Assembly (NCBI GenBank): GCA_030734395.1
Contig: JAUZTG010000041.1
Coordinates: 248,001 to 312,000, forward strand
Source: Sarocladium kiliense
Taxonomy: Eukaryota; Ascomycota; Sordariomycetes; Hypocreales; Sarocladiaceae
Length of the DNA: 64,000 nucleotides
Reading direction: 5' to 3'
Positions 42,268 to 52,390 of this stretch are shown here, in pieces. The notes below the pieces were generated by a model. The model saw only the letters and a program-made list of their open reading frames with translations, did no database searches and was not told the origin of the DNA. The translations under genes and the position numbers were made by a program. Position 1 is the first letter of the stretch. Each line of letters begins with the position of its first letter.

Positions 42268-43941
42268 TTAAAATGGCAGGCAGTAATCAACAATCGGAAC
42301 TCTGACAGAGTATAGTTCCTTTTGCCACCACTTCGTCGCGAACGCCGAAAGGCTGAACAAAAAGTCTGACACAAACTCGATGCCGTTGGTGTCCGCACAG
42401 GAGATCGCATCCTTAGGCACAGTAATGCCAGCGCTGATGCCGGTGAAAGTTCCATTTGCTGAAGCATCCTGCTCTCCACGGAGCTTGAAGGAGTTCTCAA
42501 ACCCAGGTGAAGCAGTGAAACCACTAGACAAATCGACAAGACCTCCCAAAAGTTTGAATGACAACATGACGGAGAGATCAGCACCGACGTCAAGAGACAC
42601 GTCAGCTGACTGAGAAGCATTGGCGAAGGTGTTGTACTCTGGCTGCCAGCCTGTAGTCGTCGTCTTGAAACCATCCAGCATGTCAAGATGCACATTTCCA
42701 TGAGGCAGAGCGATGTCCACCCCAGCATAGAGCTCGACGGCAGCGGAAGCCTCGACGTTGACGTTAAGGCCGAAGGCGAGTCCAGGGCCGAGAGAGACAA
42801 TACCAGGGACATCGATGAGTGAGTAGGCAAGATCATCAGGCTTGTACTGCACGGCCTCCTGGAAGGCTGCCTGAATTGATGCCGAAACGACTGCTGACGA
42901 ATCAAATTCGGCGTCAAGATCAAAGTAGAGCTCCTGAAGCTTGAAACCCCAGAAGTTGTACTTGAGCTTTCCAGAGAAGGTGAGCTTGGTGGAGAACCAG
43001 GCCTCCTCGGCTGTGATGTCGATATACTTGCCGTCTGTGAACAAGGTCGTATGCTCCTCAATCCCCTTGGCGATGTCGATAGACCACTTAGGCGCAAGAG
43101 TCAGACGGCGCATCAAGGTAGCTGCGGGAAGCGACGTGAAGACCATCTCCATTTCGCCGGCAAGATCTGGGAGATCGCCAGGAGTAGCATAGATTTGAAT
43201 AGTCAACTCGTCTGAATCAGAGGCGATTTTCTCCACCACAAAGAATCCTCGCTCAAACTCAGCCGCACAACCTTCGTCCAATGCGCCAGTGATGAGGACA
43301 AATGGCTCGTCATCGGTGTCCCAGTCCTTGACAGCCTCCTCAAAGCCGGCATCGTCAGCGAAGGTGACAGTAAGCAAGTCATCGCCACAGGACACCTTGG
43401 AAACGGATTCGATATGCTCAAGTACAACGGCGGGATACTTGAAAGCCAGGCTCATGTCGATGCTGCCCTCATCATTCTCATCATCCTCTGCGGGAGCATA
43501 GGCGAGGGAGACATTCTTGGCAGGGACGAAGTTCTTAGGGTCCTTGCGGTCGACCTTGGGAGCTGAGCATGGCTTGAAGGTATGCGTGGTGTTCTTCGGG
43601 GGAGCCTGATCAATTGGTGGCTTCTTGTGAACCGGAGGCTTGTAAGCTGGCTCGGTCTGTACTGGTCGCTTGGCCGTCGTGCTGGAGGATGCCTCGACCA
43701 GCTTCGTCACGAATGAAGCTTTCTCAACGTACTCGACAGACGTCTCAATAGCTTCGACGGAAGTCTCAACAGACTCAACTGAGGAGGCCACTGAAGTGCT
43801 TGCAATTTCGAGACTGGTGTACTGCTCAGGCATTTCCACCACGATGACGGTGGTGCGGCACTGGCATTGCTCGTGGGCCAACACGCTGCCGGCCGCAACC
43901 AGGAGGCCAGCAAGGCCAGACTTGAAGACGGAACCCTTCAT
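42268..43941 (-). CDS. large secreted protein, DUF7029/DUF7223-like
   Basis: The intronless gene encodes 557 aa from MKGSVFKSG at 43941; an upstream Met at 43956 is less likely. After the signal peptide comes a short QCQCR motif, then a Ser/Thr/Val/Glu-rich stretch (repeated SVE/TSVE) and a Pro/Lys-rich linker. These usually mean a glycosylated wall-associated stalk. Two probable beta-rich domains follow. Residues about 150-260 (MSLAFKYPAVVLEHIESVSKVSCGDD...) resemble the fungal DUF7029. Residues about 290-520 resemble DUF7223 (WSIDIAKGIEEHTTL...). These family names are recalled, not searched. No enzyme motif is seen. Confidence 0.72.
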   Translation of the reverse strand: MKGSVFKSGLAGLLVAAGSVLAHEQCQCRTTVIVVEMPEQYTSLEIASTSVASSVESVETSVEAIETSVEYVEKASFVTKLVEASSSTTAKRPVQTEPAYKPPVHKKPPIDQAPPKNTTHTFKPCSAPKVDRKDPKNFVPAKNVSLAYAPAEDDENDEGSIDMSLAFKYPAVVLEHIESVSKVSCGDDLLTVTFADDAGFEEAVKDWDTDDEPFVLITGALDEGCAAEFERGFFVVEKIASDSDELTIQIYATPGDLPDLAGEMEMVFTSLPAATLMRRLTLAPKWSIDIAKGIEEHTTLFTDGKYIDITAEEAWFSTKLTFSGKLKYNFWGFKLQELYFDLDAEFDSSAVVSASIQAAFQEAVQYKPDDLAYSLIDVPGIVSLGPGLAFGLNVNVEASAAVELYAGVDIALPHGNVHLDMLDGFKTTTTGWQPEYNTFANASQSADVSLDVGADLSVMLSFKLLGGLVDLSSGFTASPGFENSFKLRGEQDASANGTFTGISAGITVPKDAISCADTNGIEFVSDFLFSLSAFATKWWQKELYSVRVPIVDYCLPF

Positions 43942-44081
43942 TGTTGTTAATAACAAAAAGTTTAAATGAGTGACTAGTCAAAGAGTGACTGTAAAGAGAG
44001 GACGCTCGCAAAGTCGCGAGCACGATGTTGGTGACCGAACAACAGCGTCAAGCCACGGCATTGAGGTGCAGAATGCCGGGC

Positions 44082-44086
44082 TTATA
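44082..44086 (-). promoter_or_regulatory. putative TATA element
   Basis: TATAA on the minus strand lies about 145 bp before the ATG at 43941. Confidence 0.35.
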
Positions 44087-45185
44087 CGCTGTGTCTCCCT
44101 GATGGCCTCATGCTTGGCAGAGTGGTCCGTGTGCCTGTCAGATACATGTGATGCACGAGCGCATTACTCCGTAAGAGTCTAGTCTCCATTAACTGAACGG
44201 GCTATCTCATCGAATTGACAGGGCCGAATAGTGCCCCTTGGTCCCTTTGCCTGGAAAAGGGTCCTCCCCGCAAGGCCTATATCACCGCTTCTATATGCAT
44301 GATTTCGGCGGGGCGTACCTGAACCTGTACCTTGGCTGCGACTTTGGCGGCTCATTTTGCCTGGAAGTTGACTCGCGCCCGAGGACTATTGAACTCTATA
44401 GTACCTTGACGTGCGATTTGGTGCAATCAGTAAGCATGATTTAACCTTGGCATTAATACTTGGTCGACTTTCTTCTTTATCAGTTACATTTTGAGATGGC
44501 TCTCCGAGCGGAATTAGTTTGAACAGTGCATAGTCTCGCATTGGCGACCTCAATCGGCAGTGGCTTTGTCTCAGGTGCCGGTCAGCGCATGTAATTGTAG
44601 TGAAAGACACCCTTGGACGGCACTGGGCGAACGAGCTCCTAAGCCTTGTAAGGAATTTCACGAGTAACCAGGGTGCAGAGCCCCTCAGATCCGAGGCTCA
44701 AGGTCCCCTGGCAAACCTCGCACTTTTGGCCCCCTAGTCAGGTACGGCCAGATCCGAGATAACCGCCAACTTACTCGCAAAGCACACGCGCATGGACCCT
44801 GTAATCTAAGCCCTGTTTCTCATTGCCGGCGCGTGCTTTCGATGTCTTCGCGCAAGTCGCAGGCCACCTTACAAGTGTTCAGCGGGCTGAATCGCAGCAA
44901 GAAATGTTCCCGATAAGGATCAAGCCGCTTCGTCACAATTGACGTAGATTGTCAGCACTAATCTGTAGAGTTCGACTTTTGGGCCATCTGCATCTGGATG
45001 CCGATTGGAGCTATGCGCCACTACGCCGCACTTAATCGAAGGATGCTGTCATCGCCTGCGGGAGGCAAACAAAGGGCAATGCTGGGTAGTCTGTATTTAA
45101 AGCTTTGAAGTGTGCCCGTGGATGCGGCGTTCCAACACAATAAATACTTTCTTGAACACGCAACTCCGACTACAGAACGGCGATC
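44087..45185. other. divergent intergenic region
   Basis: No gene recognised. TATTTAAA at 45094-45101 may be the core promoter of the DUF4267-like gene. Confidence 0.45.
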
Positions 45186-45563
45186 ATGACTTTTGGACTC
45201 CCTCTCGATATCATCACCGGTGTGATTGGCACTGCGCTCATGGGCTCAGGTCTTTACGGCATCGTTCAGCCCCTGTCCATGGCCAGAGCCTTTGGCCTCG
45301 TGCAGCCGACTCCAGAAGCCGTCATCTTCTATCCAGGGCTAGCTGGCCGCAACCTCGCAATGGGAATCGCTGTCTGGTGGCTGAAGTACCTCAACCAGCG
45401 ACGCGCCTTGGGCGTACTCATCATTTGCCTGCTCTGCAATGGTGCTTCGGATACGTATTTGCTCTTGAAGCATTGGGGAGAGGTGGACACCGTTGGGCTG
45501 CACTTGTTCAACATGTGCGTCGTTGCTGTGGTCGGACCAACGCTGCTCTGGGGAGGCGCTTGA
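45186..45563 (+). CDS. DUF4267-like small integral membrane protein
   Basis: A single exon encodes 125 aa with four hydrophobic helices, near residues 5-27, 45-65, 72-90 and 103-122. The N-terminal LDIITGVIGTALMGSGLYGIVQP and central YPGLAGRNLAMGIAVWWL match the fungal DUF4267 family as I remember it. The function of this family is unknown; members often sit beside oxidoreductase or P450 genes. Here a P450 gene lies convergent only 94 bp away, so a shared role is possible but unproven. Confidence 0.75.
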   Translation: MTFGLPLDIITGVIGTALMGSGLYGIVQPLSMARAFGLVQPTPEAVIFYPGLAGRNLAMGIAVWWLKYLNQRRALGVLIICLLCNGASDTYLLLKHWGEVDTVGLHLFNMCVVAVVGPTLLWGGA

Positions 45564-45656
45564 GATGGTGAGACGTTTTAACTTGTGTACGCAATGATCG
45601 GAGTTGGCGAAAGCGATGATCTGATAGGAAAGAAACTGAGCGACAGTTGCGAATGC

Positions 45657-46952
45657 CTAGCTTGACAGAAAGCGCAGCGGACAGCTAATAATACCCAACT
45701 CGGGCATTCTCGAGAACTCCAAAGGGCCATTCACCTCAAACTCGGTCGTCATTTCCAAGATCACTTCAAGCATAGTCTTGACAGTCCTGTATGCGGTCAG
45801 CTCCTAGATATACTTCAAGCAGTGCGTGGCTCTGCTACTCACAGCCTGGCCAACGGCATGCCCGCACACCGATGTCGCCCTTTCCCAAACGCCATGTGCG
45901 CCGTAATATTATCCCTGTTCATGATGAACTCATCTGGCCGATCAAAGACCTCGGGATCGCGATTTGCTGAAGTATAGTGGAGAGTTACGGGCTCCTTGGG
46001 CCTGATCGTTTCCGCGTGAAGAGTCACATCCTTCGACGTCGTCCGTGCAAATCCGCGGTAGGGCGTGTACAGCCGTAGGAACTCTTCCATCGCTGCTGGA
46101 ATCTCTGAAGGGTTGGATCGGAGGTGCTGTTGGAGAGCTTTGTCGTCTGAGAGATGCTTGCAGATGGAGCCAATGAGGACCGGGGGTGCGACGGTGCCTA
46201 CTACAAGCGACTGCCTCAAGCAACCCCTATACGACGTCAGCAGAAAGCGAAGACGAGCTTCAACGAACTCACACGAGATGCTCCTCACTCAAAGGGTTCC
46301 CGTCTTTATCCTTCTCAAGAAGCAGTGACGATGCAGGATCTTCCTCTGGATTCCTTGGGTTCTCTCGTCGATCCGCCAGCAGGCTTCTCGCAATCTCATA
46401 CATCTTCATTGAATTCGCTGTGACTTTCTCAGTATCCTGCACTCGCCACGCATTGAGCCATGCAGCAGCTGCTTTCGCCAGCACAGGCGCTGTCCCCTCC
46501 TCCAAGTTCAGCCACTCAGCTTCAACTCTAGCCACGAAATTGGCCGCGAACCTCGTGCAGATGTTCCCTCCCCCTTCCTCTACCAAAGGTTGTAACTCAG
46601 CTATCGCATGGTCTCTGAGTGGCGCTGCAAGACGAGCGAGGCGAGCGGTTTTCAGCGTTCGTTCGAGAGCTGTTCTGAATGGCGCATGTGCGGGTGCATC
46701 GAAGTTTAGTGGCGGGCGACGAATGCCACGCGGATCACTTGGAACAACAGCTTTTACAGAGGAGATGTATGTTTCCGAGTCTACGGCGGCTCTTCTGACA
46801 TCCTCGTATCGAGTCAGAAGCCAATAGCCGTTGTATTGTTCAGACGCGTGAGCAACTGGGCAATGCTGACGAAGGTAGCGATACTCCTCGTAGACTTTGG
46901 CTGGGTCATTTCCAATAACAGCCTCGGCCTTGTTAATGTCGAATCCACTCAT
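45657..46952 (-). CDS. bacterial-type soluble cytochrome P450
   Basis: Exons 46273-46952, 45843-46226 and 45657-45786 give 397 aa. The first ATG is at 46952 (an upstream in-frame start would be TTG). There is no N-terminal membrane anchor, and length and style match class I bacterial P450s or fungal P450nor. The K-helix ExxR is EEFLR (about residue 283). The heme loop is FGKGRHRCAG, with the Cys ligand near residue 348. The I helix reads LVVGTVAPPVLIGSI and lacks the usual acid-Thr pair for O2 activation, having Ala-Pro instead. It may perform unusual chemistry (peroxygenase, isomerase or NO reductase-like), or be impaired. A bacterial origin by transfer is plausible; the two normal introns show it is now a fungal gene. 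Confidence 0.88.
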
Positions 46953-48749
46953 TTGCGCTTTCAAACTCGGCGACGGCGTTCAGCGTGAGAATCTAATGAC
47001 AAATTGGTGCCCAAGTGACGGCCTGGCAATACAATGCAAATCGAATTATGAGCAACTCGGTGTTCAGCTAGAAAATACCCGATTCGCACAGATAGGTACG
47101 CTTGGCTATTAGCCTGTGAGCGGCAAAGGCTCCTGCAGTGGAACATGGCAAACGCCTGTCTGCGTAGGATCACTGCCGCTTTCGCATCCCGTCTTAGCAT
47201 GACAAAAGGTCTACTGCATGAGGTACATGCCCCCATCTCATGCCTCCCCGCTTCTGAACCTGAGCGGTAGTGCATTGGGATGGTCTGCTGCATTGGACTA
47301 ATCGGTCCTGGACTCCCGCCGCCTTTAGCTCAATCGCGACTCTGACCACTCAGACCCGAGGACTTTTTCGTTATAGGAGATCAGGAAAACGAAGCTGCCT
47401 TCTGGATAAAGATGCCCTCTCTTGATATTTCGGCAAAGACGACAGCATAAGTGAAGAACCCGTTGCTTCGTTCAGATTCTGTCCACATGTGAGTCTAGGT
47501 TAGGTGGAACGGAGTTGGCAATGACATCGTCTGACGATCAGGCTATGGTGCTTCGAAATATTGTTGCCAAAAATGTTCACACGTCCTCCTCCTAGGCTTC
47601 CAGTCTTAGTCATAGGTCATGCGCGGTTATGGCATCTGTAAACACACATAGGATGGGCGGAAGCCACTATGCGATCCACGGTTCCAGTCCTTCTCGATTG
47701 TTTCGACATCAGCTACAGTGGACAATATACCGATGGCCCGGCATGATGCCGCCCCGATGAAGTGCTGCCATTCTCCATGTTACGGCCATTTTGCAATCTG
47801 CTTCACCACATCTTGAGATTATGCGACTGTCGACGTGCGGTATGATTCGCTTCGTTGCCTCAGCTTCTGGGCAGCTTCACTCATCAGTCTCATGGACTTG
47901 GGGAGCCGCCGATGTTCCGGAGCATCTGCCAGTGGGCCAATGACTAGAGTCACCCATATGTTACACGATATACTCAATTCAGACAGGTTACGTTATGTAC
48001 GTTAGAACGGCCCCCTGAATCGTCGATCGCCTGCCTGAAGCTGATCCGTTTCACGGACAAATCTCACCCGTCTTACACCGTAAAGAACGGCGACCCGCGT
48101 GAGGCTGAACTGCACTCCGGCGAACCGCCGCACCAATCATATCCACGTATTGAATGCTTCTTTGAATGTTCTAGTCATAACGAGACAGAAGTCCCCGGAC
48201 TTTCTCAGTCTAAACTTCTGCAGATCTCCCGCTATAGGCCGGATGATTGCCGTATTAGGTCGCGAGATGACTTGACAATGTCTCACGTAACGTGAAAAAG
48301 GGACACGGCTTCACTATTCATCCGCTTCTGACGGTCTCATGAGGCTTATTACAGGATAGAAGCCAACTGCCGTAGTCTACCTCCACAGATGTGAACCGCA
48401 ATGATCACGATCGTTTAGCCATTGAGGATGTAGATGCGAAAGCCGCATGTCTGACCTTCCTTATTAGGGCATGCGTAAGGCTTCAAATCCCACCAATGCA
48501 CCTGATCAAAGCCATTGACCAAGTCTCAGCTTATTTTAGATGGAGTCAGAGACGGGCTGAAGTTCTTCCAACGTTGAGGCCATCATATGGAGACTGGATT
48601 AAGACGATGCACCTGAAATCTATAAGAAGCAGAGATGCTCTCAGGTAGAGCTCTGTCACATCCCGTTCATCAGCTCGATCATCACACCAAGGCAGAAAAG
48701 CCACGCTTACAAACCACTGTTTTCCGAAATCTATTCAAAACCTTCCAAA
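46953..48749. other. intergenic, 1.8 kb
   Basis: Nothing coding was recognised. A TATAAGA at 48621 precedes the eight-cysteine peptide gene. Confidence 0.45.
48621..48627 (+). promoter_or_regulatory. putative TATA box (TATAAGA)
   Basis: 129 bp before the ATG at 48750. Confidence 0.4.
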
Positions 48750-49147
48750 ATGCAGCTTTCTAAGGTCACGCTCCTCACCGCCCTGGTCGGCGTCACCATG
48801 GCTGCACCCTACTCTGCGCCTCAAGCCGCTACCAACCCTCTCGTTGTGCGCCAAGAGTGCAACGGCGAGGGCTGCGTCGCAGTTCTCGACTCAGTTGAGT
48901 GTATCATTGATGCCGGCGGAAGTCTGATCAAAACGCTTCTCTGTGTTGATGAAGTCGTCGGTGGCATTCAGGGTGTAAGTTTCTGATTCTCCTGCTGAGA
49001 CCAAACTCAGGATCAGCTACAATCGTTCTTCCCATGATGAAGCAACTCTTTTATATGTAAAGTGGGCTGACTTCAAGAAAACAGATCTGTGACTGCATTG
49101 GATGCCTTCCCGAGGCTGCCAAGGAGGTTCTCGGTGGTCTTTGCTAG
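48750..49147 (+). CDS. 95-aa eight-cysteine secreted peptide (effector-like)
   Basis: Exons 48750-48974 and 49085-49147 join in phase 0 across a 110-nt GTAAGT...CAG intron. The signal peptide is MQLSKVTLLTALVGVTMAA, followed by a short proregion ending VVRQ, a possible processing site. The mature peptide has eight cysteines: CNGEGC, ECII, LLCVD, then the cluster ICDCIGC and a final Cys. Between them lie amphipathic helices (VLDSVECIIDAGGSLI). There is no CC doublet, so it is not a classic hydrophobin. The small last exon carries half of the cysteines, so a model that ignores the intron would lose them. Function is unknown; secretion is well supported. Confidence 0.8.
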
Positions 49148-49705
49148 ATTCCGTCGTATCTAGTGTGCATGGTCAGTTTGTGTAGACCAGACACTGTCGT
49201 TAACGGGGAAAAGAGTGTTGGATGCTTTCGCTGGACGAATTCCCTTTTGAAGTCACTTATTCGGATCCATACTTAGCCAAAAGACTCTTTGCCCATGAAA
49301 TCCGCGCTTGAAGCCTCCTAGGGTTTCTGGTAGATCCACTCCAGTGTTGTAGCTCGGAAACCCAGTGCTATCTGGTACTATTGAGTGAATGGGCCTGGGA
49401 CATCGACATCTTGACGGTCATGTCCCATTGGGAGACCGTTGAGCCGTAACATGACGATCATGGCTATATAGCCAAGTCCTCTTAGTTCAACCCCCCTTGA
49501 TCGTCTTAGTCTTTATGGTGTGTATTATGATGGCCATGAATGACTACGTTGTAATAAGCATTCCCTTCAAGCTGTATTGGTATTACCCCGACTATGGTAC
49601 TGCACGCTGGATACAAGCTCACTACGGCACAAAGATTGTGAGAACCTTAGGATTCCACTCGGACTAGTATTCATGTACATCTTGTGGAATGTGAGAATCA
49701 TGTGC
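49148..49705. other. intergenic
   Basis: No gene recognised. Confidence 0.45.
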
Positions 49706-51016
49706 CTAGCCAATGCGCCTCTTACTTGCCGTCTTGATACTCATGGCCTCTACCATCTCTGTCATCTCTGCCACAGTACTGCGTGACATCCTTGGCTCTC
49801 GACTCAACCGTGGCTCAGTTGAACGGCCGGAAATGCTTTCGTGGTCGAGACTATATTGGTAGTCAACCTCGTTGTCTGGATCAACTTCTTCCTCCGTGAC
49901 AATGGGAACGGCATCGCTTTTTGTCAGGGCGGCATCAAACTTTGTCAGATCTAGACGACCCATGTCTTTGATGGCCTCGAAGGCGGCATCAGAGAGTTTC
50001 CATTCCCCGTCTGCTGTCGCCTCATACGCAGGGAATCGCACAAATCGCTCCATGGATATAACAGCATCGAGGACAGCATCTTCGCGAGCTCGGAACCACT
50101 CCTTATGCCCACCCCCACACATGTCGCAACTGATTATACGGAGGTTCTGGGACCCAAGAAAGCTCTGTGCCAAATGCTCTGCCCTTTCCGCAGCAAAGAA
50201 TGGACCATCAGGGGACTCATATATGACCTCAATGTCCTTATTCCCTTTCAGACATTTGTGGGTTTGCAGCCGCTTGATGGCAGTGGTTCCTGTAAAACCG
50301 ATTTTGAAATGGTCTCCTTTTCCCACGTGTCGCCAAACGTAGACGATTCCGTCATTTTGTTCCTTGTGGGTAAGCGGAGCGTGCATGCTGCGAAATATCT
50401 GGCTGTTGTCTCGAAACGACCCTTTCCTGTTCAGCACGCCAAAGCCCAAGCCGTCGATCTCGGCTGTGCCCGGTGGCACGCTTACACGGCGTTTACCTTG
50501 GACAACGGTGACAGTCGCTGTCAGGTCTAGCGCAATAATTTGGGCGATTATTGAACGAATTGAGGCGTCCTCTTCGCGTTTCGAATTGCCAGACTTACGC
50601 CGAGCGGCACCGGTAGCTTTCGGGCGCTCAGCTGGATCCCCATCGCGAACTCCAGAAATTGGGGCAGAAGCGATGGAGCGGATTGTCGGCAATACATTTG
50701 TTTTCCAGGCCGAAAAGTCCTTGAGGAGGACTTCCTTGATGTGGGTAGCACAGCAAGCATCTTTGAGAAACTGCTCAATGCTAATAGTGAAGTCGCTGGT
50801 ATCCGGCCATGCCTCCATGTCGCAGATGTCGTCTAGGAAGGTATTCGCTTTGCCTCGAGAAACGGGCTGCTTGCGGCACCTTGCTCCGCCCTTGGTCGTT
50901 CCTAGACAGGATTTGATACACATCGCATCAGCTTCGAGGCAGAGCGACATGTTCGCGGTGAGTGTTAGCAAGTGCCTGAGCACAGGGTGATCGATTGATG
51001 TTGTCGCAGTCGCCAT
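49706..51016 (-). CDS. T5orf172/GIY-YIG-domain protein (DUF1766-type)
   Basis: The intronless gene encodes 436 aa from the ATG at 51016; the frame is open further upstream but contains no better start. An N-terminal cysteine motif (KSCLGTTKGGARCRKQ) is typical of fungal members. The T5orf172 domain covers about residues 205-320: IVYVWRHVGKGDHFKIGFT is the GIY-YIG-like strand pair, followed by a conserved Arg (AIKRLQTH). The segment FFAAERAEHLAQSF supplies the Glu helix, and CDMCGGGHKEWF follows. Such proteins occur in fungi, phages and large viruses, and nuclease activity is assumed from the fold. The C-terminal 100 aa are acidic then basic, with a repeated SREPRMSR-like tract. Confidence 0.82.
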   Translation of the reverse strand: MATATTSIDHPVLRHLLTLTANMSLCLEADAMCIKSCLGTTKGGARCRKQPVSRGKANTFLDDICDMEAWPDTSDFTISIEQFLKDACCATHIKEVLLKDFSAWKTNVLPTIRSIASAPISGVRDGDPAERPKATGAARRKSGNSKREEDASIRSIIAQIIALDLTATVTVVQGKRRVSVPPGTAEIDGLGFGVLNRKGSFRDNSQIFRSMHAPLTHKEQNDGIVYVWRHVGKGDHFKIGFTGTTAIKRLQTHKCLKGNKDIEVIYESPDGPFFAAERAEHLAQSFLGSQNLRIISCDMCGGGHKEWFRAREDAVLDAVISMERFVRFPAYEATADGEWKLSDAAFEAIKDMGRLDLTKFDAALTKSDAVPIVTEEEVDPDNEVDYQYSLDHESISGRSTEPRLSREPRMSRSTVAEMTEMVEAMSIKTASKRRIG

Positions 51017-52390
51017 GGTAATTGCAGTGTCGTGTCTAACCAATGTTGTTGATTGAGAGACTTCAAGCAAGACAGGATAGAATGTCCACGAAAGGACAGG
51101 TATCATATATCCTACTGCATGGCGCACGACTATCCCCCAGCTGAAAGCCTTGCCCAGCCACCCCCATGCGAGGCACAGCAACTTCATATCTGGGGGCTAC
51201 AGAAACCCATGTTGTGGTGTTGGTTCAATGTGCATACAATGCAACCCTATTGTCGCAAGTCAAGACATTATCCCCGGTCAACCCCTTGCAAACAGCAATG
51301 TTGGATTGGCAGCTGAACACACCCTGACCGTTTCTGATACCTCAAGCCCCCTTTATCTTGCATTCATCCCGCGTTCCTTCTGCAGGGGAGGCTAGGCAGC
51401 ACCTGAACGAGGGAAAACGAGGGAATACTTTCCGAGGAGGATCGAAAGCTATCGGCTCCGTCCGGGGAGCAACTCAATTACTTTAGTTGAGACAATCATA
51501 TTCCGCCATTGCTTCTCCCTCGCTTGTCAAGAGAACAACCAGGCAGCGTAGCTCTATACGCACGTTGAGCAGTCGTCTGGAGGTATCCGGAGAACGGGAC
51601 TGCGCGTCACCCCCCACCAATATGGACAGTCGCATTATCCTCTACAAAGTTCTGATAGTAATATACTAGTACGTTGTTTCACTGCGGCGCGTTCAACGAA
51701 TCGAAGTCGTCTCTGGCAAGGTGTGGTGTGGTGGTTGTCGACTAGGTCAGGCACACTCTCGAGGAGCGATCGCATCTACTCATGATCGTTCACTCTCACC
51801 AACTATTTTACGTCATCAGCAGGTCTAGATTCAGCAGGACTTCTCAATGTCTTGGATACGACAGCGCCGCGCGAGCGAGCATCCGAATGCCGGATGCCAA
51901 CCTAGCAGAGCTCCGCTGATGTGCAATGTAAAAGCAGCGAGACCCCATGCCAAGCTTGGCTTGAAAGAGGCACGGCAATAACGATCTCCTGGGGGTCAGC
52001 ACTTCGCCGATCGACAGCATATCACCTCTTCTCGTTCAGTCTCACGCGGGCAACTCGAGCAACCCCGCGATCTTCCCAGATCGGGAGATTGGGTTGCGTC
52101 GGGATTGTATACCGGCTATAATGATCGATAGGGAGCAGCACATCGGCGTGACCTATCCTCACTGTAGGCAATTTCGACGGGAAAGAGGATATTGATGCCG
52201 TGGACGACATTTGTGCTTAGCCTGGTTGAAGTTGAGATCGGCGTGGAGACATCACCCTGTGCCGCGTGGGCTTATGCATATTTATTGGAAGCGCCGCTCA
52301 GATTCAGATCTTGGATAAGGTCTCAGCTTCCCAGATCTCCCACGTTTTCCAAGAACTCAACCAACGAGGACAGCTACCCGACTCTCCACC
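51017..52390. other. intergenic, 1.4 kb
   Basis: No gene recognised. A small inverted motif (CAACTCAAT...TTAGTTGAG) near 51472-51492 is probably chance. The right end is the MFS promoter. Confidence 0.45.

Noticed and set aside
42237..43097. 286-aa minus-strand ORF
   Set aside because: Low-complexity Ser-rich reading of another frame inside the 557-aa secreted protein gene.
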